Shown: positions 1 to 6,790 of the stretch, piece after piece
Layout of the letters: each line of letters opens with the position of its first letter
Numbering within the stretch: the stretch's first letter is position 1
Assembly (NCBI GenBank): GCA_003545125.1
Contig: DQCI01000027.1
Coordinates: forward strand, 1-13,517
Reading direction: 5' to 3'
Source of the DNA: Paracoccaceae bacterium
Lineage (GTDB): Bacteria; Pseudomonadota; Alphaproteobacteria; Rhodobacterales; Rhodobacteraceae
Length of the DNA: 13,517 bases
Translations under genes and position numbers: made by a program
The notes under the pieces: model-generated
Database searches by the model: none
Seen by the model: only the letters and a program-made list of their open reading frames with translations
Told to the model about the DNA's origin: nothing

Positions 1-26
1 TTCGCCCATTTTGAGTGGCCGGCCAT
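1..26 (-). CDS. yebC: YebC/PmpR family regulator, N-terminal fragment
   Basis: Only eight codons and two bases lie in the window. They read MAGHSKWA on the minus strand, starting from the ATG at 26-24. This is the near-invariant N-terminus of the YebC/PmpR family (MAGHSKWANIQHRK in most members), a widespread family linked to transcriptional control and, more recently, to relief of ribosome stalling. A GGAG sits six bases before the ATG on the minus strand (33-36), a good Shine-Dalgarno position. The rest of the gene, including all domains, is outside the window. The identification rests on the signature N-terminus plus the ribosome-binding site, so the fragment is short but distinctive. Confidence 0.8.
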
Positions 27-71
27 GGGATGCTCCAAGCTGTTGCGCGTTTCGCGCCTCTATATGGCATG

Positions 72-97
72 CGCCCGGGATGGGGCAAGCCCGGGCG
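72..97 (-). terminator. GC-rich hairpin downstream of the TfoX-domain gene
   Basis: CGCCCGGG (72-79) and CCCGGGCG (90-97) form an 8-bp stem with a 10-base loop, starting a few bases beyond the stop of the 102-443 gene and before yebC. No T-run follows on the minus strand, so this is not a classical intrinsic terminator. In DNA this rich in GC such a stem could arise by chance. It may only mark a transcript 3' end. Confidence 0.25.
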
Positions 98-101
98 GCG
101 G

Positions 102-443
102 TCAGCGTTCGGTCGGCTTGGGTTTGAGCGCGCGGGCGCGGTCCACACATCGTGCGAACAGTTCGGTGAGCCGCGCGTCGTCGGAAATCACCGCCGACGG
201 AAGCGCCACGTACCCGCGCATCACCGCGCCGTATTGCATCACCGGACCGACACCGAATTGCGCCGCGAGCGCCGCCCGGTCGGCCTCGGCGAAGCGCAGA
301 CAAAGGGCGGCCTCCGGGTCGATGAAAGCGAACATGTTCCCATTGACCGCGAGGTAGGGCGTCTTCTTGCCCTTCACCGTGAGGTCCGGCTCGGCCTCGG
401 CGAGGCGCTCGAGGATCGCGCGGATGTCGGCCTGGGTACGCAT
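102..443 (-). CDS. TfoX N-terminal domain protein
   Basis: A 113-aa cytoplasmic protein spanning one TfoX_N domain, a family named after the N-terminal part of the competence regulator TfoX/Sxy. Recognisable landmarks are the VNGNMFAFID strand-turn near residues 33-42, the hydrophobic 'CLRF' strand, the GAVMRGYVALP segment and the C-terminal helix ending in RALKPKP. There is no C-terminal TfoX domain, so this is the short stand-alone form common in alphaproteobacteria, whose biochemical role is not established. The ATG at 443 lacks a strong Shine-Dalgarno, but the domain starts close to it. It lies in the same direction as the Lrp gene, with a 135-base gap filled largely by the palindrome pair, and so probably has its own transcript. 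Family assignment is by remembered pattern; function is unknown. Confidence 0.72.
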   Translation of the reverse strand: MRTQADIRAILERLAEAEPDLTVKGKKTPYLAVNGNMFAFIDPEAALCLRFAEADRAALAAQFGVGPVMQYGAVMRGYVALPSAVISDDARLTELFARCVDRARALKPKPTER

Positions 444-524
444 GCGCCCAGTCTAGCCGGCTACCGGGCCCAGGTCACCCTGCCCCGGTTTTCCTGGCAG
501 GACCTCTCCCAAGGACGCCGGGGG

Positions 525-567
525 AAGCGGTTTCGAAACCGCTTGCAACGCCTTTCGAAAGGCGTTG
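525..567. repeat. Tandem pair of perfect palindromes sharing TTTCGAAA
   Basis: AAGCGGTTTCGAAACCGCTT (525-544) is a perfect 20-bp palindrome. It is followed almost directly by a perfect 22-bp palindrome at 546-567 with core AACGCCTTTCGAAAGGCGTT. Both are centred on TTTCGAAA and their centres are 22 bp apart. They lie 11 bases beyond the stop of the Lrp gene and before the TfoX-domain gene. Either could form a hairpin in RNA, but no T-run follows. They could be a transcript end, a repeat-family element or a binding site. The perfect symmetry is seen; the role is inference. Confidence 0.75.
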
Positions 568-578
568 ATCGCGCCCCG

Positions 579-1028
579 TCAGCCGCGCTCGTTCTTCGGG
601 CTGTCCATCACCACATGCGTCGTGAGCCGGCTCACCCCCTCGACAGTCCCGAGGCAATCGGTGTGAAAATGCTTGTAGGCGGCGAGGTCGGCAGCCTCGA
701 TCCGGAGCAGGTATTCGATACTGCCGGTGATGTTGTGGCACTCGCGCACCTCGTCGAACGCCGCCACGGCCGCCTCGAACCGCCGCTGCGCCTGTTTGGT
801 ATGCTCCGAGAGCCCGACAGTGACATAGGCGACGAAGCCCCGGCCCATCGCGCCCGGATCGAGCACCGCGCGGTAGCCGGTGATGATGCCGGCGCGTTCC
901 ATCTCCTGCACCCGGCGCAGACAGGCCGACGGCGAAAGGCCGACGCGCTCGGCCAGCTGGGTATTGGCGATCCGCCCATCGCGGGTCAGCTCGCGCAATA
1001 TTTTTACCCCGATCCCGTCCATGCCCAT
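579..1028 (-). CDS. Lrp/AsnC family transcriptional regulator
   Basis: A 149-aa protein of the usual Lrp/AsnC length. An N-terminal winged helix-turn-helix contains NTQLAERVGLSPSACLRRV (about residues 22-40), preceded by the typical VKILRELTRDGR opening. The C-terminal RAM/AsnC effector domain begins around residue 65, with the glycine-containing turn CHNITGSIEYLLRI. Members bind DNA as multimers and usually respond to amino acids. I chose the ATG at 1028; a TTG directly before it (1031) and an ATG at 1022 are alternatives. A GAGG lies 9 bases before the chosen ATG. It is divergent from the LysE-family exporter about 75 bases away. Lrp-type regulators commonly control a divergent exporter of this family, so regulation of that exporter and of itself is the natural inference. 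Confidence 0.93.
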   Translation of the reverse strand: MGMDGIGVKILRELTRDGRIANTQLAERVGLSPSACLRRVQEMERAGIITGYRAVLDPGAMGRGFVAYVTVGLSEHTKQAQRRFEAAVAAFDEVRECHNITGSIEYLLRIEAADLAAYKHFHTDCLGTVEGVSRLTTHVVMDSPKNERG

Positions 1029-1046
1029 CAATCATTGCCTCGCTGC

Positions 1047-1068
1047 GCATAAATGGCACAATAAATGC
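1047..1068. promoter_or_regulatory. Candidate Lrp-type operator in the divergent intergenic region
   Basis: The heptamer ATAAATG occurs twice, 12 bp apart (1049-1055 and 1061-1067). The block is bounded by GCAT and ATGC in inverted orientation (1047-1050 and 1065-1068). It is an A/T-rich island in an otherwise GC-rich gap between the divergent Lrp and LysE genes, where an Lrp-family protein would be expected to bind. ATAAAT could also serve as a -10 element. The repeats are seen; the operator role is inferred. Confidence 0.35.
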
Positions 1069-1104
1069 ATGCCCGTTGCGCCAGGGTTCTGCAATCCTTG
1101 CACC

Positions 1105-1704
1105 ATGTCAATGCAACTCCTCCTTGCCCTCTTCGGCTTCGCCGCCATCACCCTGGTCACCCCGGGGCCCAACAACATGATGCTGCTCGCCTCGGGCGCC
1201 AATTTCGGCTACCGCCCGACGATCCCGCACCTCTTCGGCGTTTCCATCGGCTTCGGGCTGATGGTGATGCTCGTCGGTATGGGGCTAATGACGCTGTTCG
1301 AGCTCTTCCCGCCGCTTCAGACGGTACTGAAGGGCGTCTCGGTCGTCTTCCTCGTCTGGCTTGCCTGGAAGATCGCCCATGCGGCGGCGCCGGGCGGCGA
1401 CGGCACCGCGCGCCCGGCCCGGCCGATCAGCTTCCTCCAGGCCTCCGCCTTCCAGTGGGTCAACCCCAAGGCCTGGACCATGGCACTGACGGCGATCGCG
1501 GCCTACGCGCCCGAGCGAAACCTCGCCGCCGTCGCGCTCGTCGCCGCGATGTTCCTGGTGCTCAACCTGTTTTCCGGCTCGCTCTGGATGCTGCTCGGCC
1601 GCGAAGCGCGGCGCCTTCTGTCCAACCCCAAGCGGCTGACGGTCTTCAACTGGACAATGGCGACCCTGCTTCTCGCCACGCTCGTGCCCGTTCTCTTTGC
1701 GTGA
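1105..1704 (+). CDS. LysE/RhtB family amino-acid exporter
   Basis: A 199-aa inner-membrane protein with the LysE/RhtB fold of about six helices. The family hallmark TPGPNNMMLLASGANFG sits at residues 19-35, and FQWVNPKAW (116-124) is the conserved motif of the second half. Hydrophobic helices cover roughly residues 3-22, 40-64, 72-92, 120-135, 139-165 and 178-198. Family members export amino acids such as lysine, threonine or homoserine, but the substrate cannot be read from sequence. The ATG at 1105 is preferred because translation then begins at MSMQLLLALFGFAAITLVTP, matching family N-termini; an in-frame ATG at 1069 would add 12 unlikely residues. No clear Shine-Dalgarno is visible. The divergent Lrp gene is its probable regulator. 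Confidence 0.93.
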   Translation: MSMQLLLALFGFAAITLVTPGPNNMMLLASGANFGYRPTIPHLFGVSIGFGLMVMLVGMGLMTLFELFPPLQTVLKGVSVVFLVWLAWKIAHAAAPGGDGTARPARPISFLQASAFQWVNPKAWTMALTAIAAYAPERNLAAVALVAAMFLVLNLFSGSLWMLLGREARRLLSNPKRLTVFNWTMATLLLATLVPVLFA

Positions 1705-1718
1705 ACCTCTTTGCGTGA
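1693..1718 (+). repeat. Short tandem duplication spanning the lysE stop codon
   Basis: CTCTTTGCGTGA occurs at 1693-1704 and again at 1707-1718, a perfect 12-base repeat with a 14-base offset. The first copy contains the last codons and stop of the LysE-family gene. The second puts an identical stop in another reading frame. It looks like a recent slippage duplication just after the coding end. Confidence 0.8.
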
Positions 1719-1745
1719 GGACGCCGGGCGCGCTATCCCTCGGCC

Positions 1746-3527
1746 ATGACCAGTGAACAGATCAGCCTCTTCGCCCTCTTCGCCGCCGTCTTCGGCCTGC
1801 TCCTCTGGGGCAAGTACCGCTACGACCTCGTCGCCTTCAGCGCCCTGATGCTCGCGGTGGTGCTGGGCGTGGTCGACACGAAACACGCGTTCGACGGGTT
1901 CGGCCATTCGGCAACACTCATCGTGGCCCTGGTGCTTGTGGTCTCGGCCGGGCTGGTGCGCTCGGGCGCGGTGTTCCTCATCACCCGCACGCTGGTCGAT
2001 TCCTCACGCGGCATGGGCACGCATATCACCATCATGGGGGTGATCGGCGGGGCGCTCTCGGCTTTCATGAACAACGTCGCCGCCCTCGCCCTGTTGATGC
2101 CGGTCGATATCCAGACCGCCCGCAAGGCGGGGCGCGCGGTGGGGTTCACGCTGATGCCGCTCAGCTTTGCCACCATCCTCGGCGGAATGGCGACGCTGAT
2201 CGGCACCCCGCCCAACATCATCATCTCGGCGATTCGCGAAGACGCGCTGGGAGAACCCTTCCGGATGTTCGACTTCGCGCCCGTCGGCGCCATCACCGCG
2301 ATCGTCGGCCTCGCTTTCGTGGCGCTGATCGGCTGGCGGCTGATCCCCCGGCCGGAAGATGGCAGCGACAAAGCCGATCCGATGGACGGCTATTCCGATT
2401 TCGTCTCGGAACTGGTGGTACCGGCGGATGCGAAGCTCATCGGCACCCGCTTGCAGGACCTCTACGAGGAGGCCGAGAAGGCCGATGTCGCGATCATCGG
2501 CCTGATCCGTGGTGGCAAGCGCCGGTACGGCACCGCGCGCACCACCCGGCTCGCCGCCCAGGACGCGCTGGTGATCGAGGCGACGCCCGACGCGCTCGAC
2601 GAGTTTCGCGCAGCGCTCAAGCTCGACGTCGCCGACGAGACCCGGGCCGAACGGCTGCGCGCCGAGAGCGACGGTTTGTCCAAGATCGAAGTGGTGGTGA
2701 CCGACCAGAGCCGGATCGCCGGCAAGACCGCCCAGGCCATCGGCCTCAACTGGCGCAGGCGCGCGGTGCTGCTCGGTATTTCGCGCGGCGGCAAGCCGTT
2801 CAAGAGCGCCGTGCGCAAGACCCCCACCCATCCCGGTGACATCCTGCTGCTGCTGGTGCCGCAGGGCAGCGAGGCGGAGGTGACCGAATGGCTCGGGTGC
2901 CTGCCACTTGCCAACCGCGGCCTCACGGTGACCCAGAACCACAAGGTCTGGCTGGCCATCGGCCTGTTCGCCGCGGCGGTGGCGGCCGCCAGCCTCGGGC
3001 TCGTCTACCTGCCGGTGGCGCTCGGGATCGTCGTTGTCGGCTACGTGCTGACCGGCATCCTGTCGCTCACCGAACTATACGACCACATCGAATGGCCGGT
3101 GGTGGTGCTGCTGGGCTCGATGATCCCGCTCGGGGCCGCACTCGAGACCTCGGGCGGCACCGAGCTGATCGCCTCTGGGTTGGTGAACATCACCCAGGGC
3201 CTGCCCGCCTGGGCGGTGCTGACGATCATCATGGTGGTGACGATGACGCTGTCGGACGTGCTCAACAACACCGCCACCGCGATCGTCGCAGCCCCCATCG
3301 GCATCCAGATGGCCGATAAGCTCGGCGCCAACCCCGATCCGTTCTTGATGGCCGTGGCCGTCGCCGCCTCCTGTGCCTTCCTCACGCCCATCGGGCACAA
3401 AAACAACACTCTCATCCTCGGCCCCGGCGGGTACAGGTTCGGCGACTATTGGCGCATGGGACTGCCGCTCGAAATACTGGTGGTCGCGGTGTCGATCCCG
3501 CTCATCCTGGTGTTCTGGCCGCTCTGA
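1746..3527 (+). CDS. SLC13 family permease with two RCK_C domains
   Basis: A 593-aa inner-membrane transporter of the DASS/ArsB-NhaD (SLC13-like) type. The two membrane halves (residues 1-200 and 400-593) are inverted-repeat related. The first carries AFMNNVAA (107-113) and LIGTPPNIIIS (151-161); the second carries LSDVLNNTATA (502-512), TPIGHKNN (547-554) and GPGGYRF (559-565). These Asn/Thr hairpin motifs are where this family binds substrate and sodium. Between the halves are two TrkA-C/RCK_C-like cytoplasmic domains (about 216-298 and 312-388), proposed ligand-binding regulatory modules. Substrate is not determinable; family members move dicarboxylates, sulfate or other anions. The gene starts 41 bases after the LysE-family gene with no close Shine-Dalgarno, and converges on the 3608-4123 gene. 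A second full-length paralogue lies at 4858-6636 on the other strand. Confidence 0.92.
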   Translation: MTSEQISLFALFAAVFGLLLWGKYRYDLVAFSALMLAVVLGVVDTKHAFDGFGHSATLIVALVLVVSAGLVRSGAVFLITRTLVDSSRGMGTHITIMGVIGGALSAFMNNVAALALLMPVDIQTARKAGRAVGFTLMPLSFATILGGMATLIGTPPNIIISAIREDALGEPFRMFDFAPVGAITAIVGLAFVALIGWRLIPRPEDGSDKADPMDGYSDFVSELVVPADAKLIGTRLQDLYEEAEKADVAIIGLIRGGKRRYGTARTTRLAAQDALVIEATPDALDEFRAALKLDVADETRAERLRAESDGLSKIEVVVTDQSRIAGKTAQAIGLNWRRRAVLLGISRGGKPFKSAVRKTPTHPGDILLLLVPQGSEAEVTEWLGCLPLANRGLTVTQNHKVWLAIGLFAAAVAAASLGLVYLPVALGIVVVGYVLTGILSLTELYDHIEWPVVVLLGSMIPLGAALETSGGTELIASGLVNITQGLPAWAVLTIIMVVTMTLSDVLNNTATAIVAAPIGIQMADKLGANPDPFLMAVAVAASCAFLTPIGHKNNTLILGPGGYRFGDYWRMGLPLEILVVAVSIPLILVFWPL

Positions 3528-3532
3528 CGGCG

Positions 3533-3600
3533 CGATTTCCGGTGCGGAAATCGAAACGGAAACCGCGCGGTTTCCGTACCGGAATTCGCCTCGAATTCCG
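3533..3600. repeat. Three phased hairpins between convergent genes
   Basis: Three consecutive inverted repeats fill the gap between two convergent genes. The first is CGATTTCCG/CGGAAATCG (3533-3541/3545-3553, 3-base loop). The second is a perfect 22-bp palindrome at 3556-3577 with core CGGAAACCGCGCGGTTTCCG. The third is CGGAATTCG/CGAATTCCG (3580-3588/3592-3600, 3-base loop). Their centres (3543, 3566.5, 3590) are spaced exactly 23.5 bp apart, and all arms are CGGAA-type sequences. The position, 5 bases after one stop and 7 bases before the other, suits a bidirectional transcript end, but no T-tracts are present. It may belong to a family of extragenic palindromes. Confidence 0.8.
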
Positions 3601-3607
3601 CCCGCGC

Positions 3608-4123
3608 TCAACCTTCACCGAACGGGTCGGGGCGGGGATGGTCGGCGAGCCAGTCCGCACAGGTCTGTACCAGCACCGCCTTCCAGTTCTCGCGCGTGAC
3701 CCCGTCAACATGGCCCTGTTGCCCCGTCGCCTCGACTTCGCGGACGGCGTGCTTGAGCTTGTAGAAGATGTGCAGATCGGGTGTTTCGTGATCGAACCAG
3801 AGGCGCGAGACGAGCTTCAGCGAGTTGAAATCCTCGCCGCCCGACGCGATGATGTCTTCAAGGTGCCCCCAGGCGAGCCAGCGGGTGGCCTCACCCTGGC
3901 TGCGCGGCGAAACCAATCCCTGTTCGCGCACGATCTGCGCCACGAGGTCGGAGATTTCCGACCAGTGAAAAGGCGGCGTGAGCGCGGTCAGCGCCCAGAT
4001 CCCGTCAGAATAGCGCTCGCCGTCCACCATCGCCCAGCCCCAGGCCACCGCGGGCGCCGCCATCTCGATGGTGAGCGCGTGAAGCGCGAGGATATCGGTG
4101 GTCTGGCGGGTCAAGTCCGGCAT
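3608..4123 (-). CDS. Hypothetical protein, 171 aa
   Basis: I do not recognise this family. It is a soluble-looking protein with no signal peptide or membrane helix. It is fairly rich in Trp, His and acidic residues, with notable stretches WGWAMVDGERYSDGIWAL (about 28-45), WLAWGHLEDII (about 82-92) and LWFDHETPDLHIFYKLKHAV (about 107-126). The ATG at 4123 is well supported by AGGAG eight bases upstream on the minus strand. Codon use is like its neighbours. It follows the M50-like peptidase gene in the same direction with a 67-base gap that shows no obvious terminator, so it could be the third gene of a permease-peptidase-hypothetical transcript. That link is inference only. Confidence 0.8.
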   Translation of the reverse strand: MPDLTRQTTDILALHALTIEMAAPAVAWGWAMVDGERYSDGIWALTALTPPFHWSEISDLVAQIVREQGLVSPRSQGEATRWLAWGHLEDIIASGGEDFNSLKLVSRLWFDHETPDLHIFYKLKHAVREVEATGQQGHVDGVTRENWKAVLVQTCADWLADHPRPDPFGEG

Positions 4124-4190
4124 GGTGCTCTCCTGTTTCCCCGCATCTGGGCCCGGCGAGCGCTGGGGTCAATACGGCGCGGTTCAACCG

Positions 4191-4856
4191 TCAGGCCAGA
4201 TTGCTTTCAGTCCGCGAGAACGCACGCAGGCTGGCCCCGATGACCCCAAGGCTCACGACCAGCCAGAGCCCGCCCCAAAGCAGTGTCGCGCCACCGATTT
4301 CCTCGGCCAGCATCCGTGCGTCAGACTGCATCCCGGCCCTCAGGATCGTGTCGCTGACGATGTCGTAGGGCACGTAGATCATGCTGGCGAGGCCGATCAC
4401 CCGAAGCGCCAAGTCGGCCGCGAGACGCGGAAGAAACCAGGCCCCTGCGAGCATCGCCCCGCCCGCCGCGAGACAGAAAAGAAGCGCGAAGCCCTCGCGG
4501 ATATAGAGCGCCGCGACGATCAGGAGCACGCCCCCGAGGACGCCCAGCACCACCCTGTCGGCTGTCGAGCGCAGGGCTGTAGCGAAGACGGCAAGCCCGA
4601 GAAGCAGCGAGCCGAGGTACCCCGCCGTCAAGACCGCAAACCGGCTACCGCCGCGGGTCACCGCGAGCCCGCCCTGATCGGCAGTGACCGTGAGGCTTTC
4701 GATGCTGCCGCCGGTCGCCACCGCTGCGAGCCCGTGCGAAAGCTCGTGAAACAGCACCACCAGCAGTTTCAGCGGCAACGCCACCGGTGTCTGCCAGAGC
4801 GCGAACACCAGCGCCGCCAGCGCCAGCATCTGCCAGTGACCCCGCAGCCGATCCAT
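4191..4856 (-). CDS. M50B-like membrane metallopeptidase
   Basis: A 221-aa polytopic membrane protein. The zinc-binding HExxH motif appears as H37-E-L-S-H41, inside a hydrophobic segment (LLVVLFHELSHGLAAVATGG), as in the M50B peptidase-like family of membrane proteases. The following GSIESLTV and GGLAVTRGGS strands and the LTAGYLGSLLLG helix fit that family. A possible third metal-ligand region is VPYDIVSDT (162-170) with SDARMLAEE (178-186). Intramembrane site-2-type cleavage is the family inference; no substrate is evident. Its ATG lies one base after the stop of the upstream SLC13 permease gene, so the two are almost certainly cotranscribed and translationally coupled. That suggests a functional relation such as processing or quality control of the permease, which is unproven. 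Some members of this family may be non-catalytic. Confidence 0.88.
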   Translation of the reverse strand: MDRLRGHWQMLALAALVFALWQTPVALPLKLLVVLFHELSHGLAAVATGGSIESLTVTADQGGLAVTRGGSRFAVLTAGYLGSLLLGLAVFATALRSTADRVVLGVLGGVLLIVAALYIREGFALLFCLAAGGAMLAGAWFLPRLAADLALRVIGLASMIYVPYDIVSDTILRAGMQSDARMLAEEIGGATLLWGGLWLVVSLGVIGASLRAFSRTESNLA

Positions 4857-4857
4857 T

Positions 4858-6636
4858 TCAGAGCGGCCAGAACAGCGGGATCAATGCGGAGGCGAGCAGA
4901 CCCATCGAGAGGTTGAGCGGGATCCCGACTTTCAGGAAATCGGTGAACCGGTAGCCGCCGGGGCCATAGACCATCATGTTGGTCTGGTAGCCGATCGGCG
5001 TGGCGAAGCTCGCCGAGGCCGCGACCATGACCGCGATCACCAGCGGGCGCGGATCGATCCCGAGGGCGCCGCCGAGCCCGATGGCGATCGGCGTGACCAC
5101 CACGGCGACCGCGTTGTTGGAGACCAGCTCGGTCATCACCGAGGTCATCAAATAGATCGCCCAGACGATCAGGAACGGCGGCAACTCTGCGAGCCACGGC
5201 GCGAGCACGCCCGCGATCAGCGCGACGGCGCCCGAGCTTTCCAGCGCCGCACCGATGGCGAGCATGGAGAAGATGAGCGCGAGAAGCCGGCCGTCGATGA
5301 AGGAAAACGCCTCGTCGGCGTCGATCGCGCGGGTCACGAGCACCACCGCCACGGCGACGACGGCCAGCGCCAGGATCGGCGCCACGCCCAGCCCCGCGAG
5401 CGCCACCAGCCCCACCATCGCGCCGATGGCGACAGGCGCATGGCCACGGCGGAACGCGCGGGCCGAAGGTTGGGAGACATCGACGAGGTTCATTTCCTGG
5501 GCGAGGCGTTGAATGTCTTCCGGCGCCCCTTCGAGCAGCAGCGTATCGCCAACCTTGACGGTGACGCTGTCGAGCTGGCGGCCAATGTTCTGGTTGCGCC
5601 GGTGAACCGCGAGTGGGTAGACGCCGAACCGGCGGCGCAGACGCAGCGCGCCGAGCGTGCGCCCCACCATCTTGCAGCCTGGCGTGATCAGCACCTCGAC
5701 GGTACTGGTCTCGACCGCGCTCACCTGGTCGACGCGCTTGAGCTCTTTGGTACGTTGCAGCGACAGAAGCTCCGTCATCTGGGTGCGCAGCACCACCCTG
5801 TCGCCGAGCTGCAGCTTCACCCCTTGGAGCGCGCGCCTGAGCGAGGTGTCGCCGCGGATCACGTCGATCAGGCGCACGCCTTCGCGCTTGAACAACTGCA
5901 CACCCAGAACCTCGCGGCCGATCAGGTTGCTCTCCGGCGGGATCACCGCCTCGGTGAAGAACTTCTTGCGCGACCGATCCGTCAGCAGCGCGGCGAGCGA
6001 GGCGCGCTCGGGCAGCAGCCGGCGGCCGAACAGCGCCAGGTAGATCATCCCCCAGGCAACGAGGATGATCCCGAGCGGGGTGATCTCGAAGATGCTGAAG
6101 GGCTCCATCCCGTTCTGGCGGGCCACACCATCGACGAGCAAGTTGGTCGAGGTGCCGATCAGCGTCAGCGTGCCGCCGGTAATCGCGCCGTAGGACAGCG
6201 GGATCAGCAGCTTCGACGGCGCCAGCCCCATGCGTTTGGCGAGCTGGGTGAAGACCGGGATCATCACCACGACCACGGGGGTGTTGGAGACGAAGGCCGA
6301 GGCGACGATGACAAACCCCATGAGCACCGCCAGCGCCAGGAGCGGCCGGTCCTCCGCCTGGCCTTCGGCGGCTTTGGTGAACCAGTCGAGCGCCCCGGTG
6401 CGCACCAGCGCGCCCATCATCAGAAACATGCAGGCGATCGTCCAGGGCGCGGGGTTGGAGAGCACCGCAAGCCCGGCCTCGTAGGGCAGCACCCCGGTGA
6501 CGAGCAGGAGCGCGACGCCGGTCATCGCGACCACTTCCGTCGCCCAGATCTCACGCAGGAAGGCGACGAACATGAGGGCCACCACCACGAGGGCGATGAT
6601 CGCATCCGTCCCCGGTGAAAACTCAAACAGGTCCAT
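4858..6636 (-). CDS. SLC13 family permease with two RCK_C domains (second paralogue)
   Basis: A 592-aa inner-membrane transporter with the same architecture as the 1746-3527 protein: a membrane half (1-205), two RCK_C/TrkA-C-like domains (about 222-300 and 311-388), and a second membrane half (400-592). Substrate/sodium hairpin motifs are FVSNTPVVVVMIP (115-127), LIGTSTNLL (159-167), TELVSNNAVAVV (502-513) and TPIGYQTNMMVYGPGGYRF (546-564). The ATG at 6636 gives MDLFEFSPGTDAI, which starts the first helix and matches the paralogue's length; in-frame ATGs at 6663 and 6690 would add charged residues and are less likely. The M50B-like peptidase gene follows after one base. The first half carries SNT where the paralogue has MNN, so the two probably differ in substrate. 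Substrate unknown. Confidence 0.92.
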   Translation of the reverse strand: MDLFEFSPGTDAIIALVVVALMFVAFLREIWATEVVAMTGVALLLVTGVLPYEAGLAVLSNPAPWTIACMFLMMGALVRTGALDWFTKAAEGQAEDRPLLALAVLMGFVIVASAFVSNTPVVVVMIPVFTQLAKRMGLAPSKLLIPLSYGAITGGTLTLIGTSTNLLVDGVARQNGMEPFSIFEITPLGIILVAWGMIYLALFGRRLLPERASLAALLTDRSRKKFFTEAVIPPESNLIGREVLGVQLFKREGVRLIDVIRGDTSLRRALQGVKLQLGDRVVLRTQMTELLSLQRTKELKRVDQVSAVETSTVEVLITPGCKMVGRTLGALRLRRRFGVYPLAVHRRNQNIGRQLDSVTVKVGDTLLLEGAPEDIQRLAQEMNLVDVSQPSARAFRRGHAPVAIGAMVGLVALAGLGVAPILALAVVAVAVVLVTRAIDADEAFSFIDGRLLALIFSMLAIGAALESSGAVALIAGVLAPWLAELPPFLIVWAIYLMTSVMTELVSNNAVAVVVTPIAIGLGGALGIDPRPLVIAVMVAASASFATPIGYQTNMMVYGPGGYRFTDFLKVGIPLNLSMGLLASALIPLFWPL

Positions 6637-6722
6637 ATGTCTGTCCCGGCTGTCCCGCGCCATTCTCCCCCGGGCGGGTGGCGGCGGCAAGGGGCGCTGC
6701 GCGGTCTGTACCCGATCCGAAA

Positions 6723-6759
6723 GCCGGATGCGCTTTCATCCCGGCGGAAACATGCCGGG
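6723..6759 (-). other. Overlapping alternative stems in the 6637-6790 gap
   Basis: The 154-base gap between the phosphodiesterase gene and the SLC13 permease gene has no gene. It contains GCCGGATG (6723-6730) pairing with CAT-C-CCGGC (6737-6745, one bulged C), and CCCGGC (6740-6745) pairing with GCCGGG (6754-6759). The two stems share 6740-6745 and so exclude each other. This could be the 3' end of the phosphodiesterase transcript or a leader of the permease transcript. There is no T-run. Chance pairing is possible at this GC content. Confidence 0.25.
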
Positions 6760-6790
6760 CGCGCGCAGCCAGCGCCTCCGGGCGTCCGCC

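Noticed and set aside
3533..3600. Classical rho-independent bidirectional terminator
   Set aside because: Strong stems are present but neither strand has a following T-tract, so the element is reported as a phased repeat with possible terminating activity instead.
5440..6618. 392-codon open frame on the plus strand, His/Arg/Asp-rich
   Set aside because: It is antisense to the second SLC13 permease, which carries clear motifs throughout.
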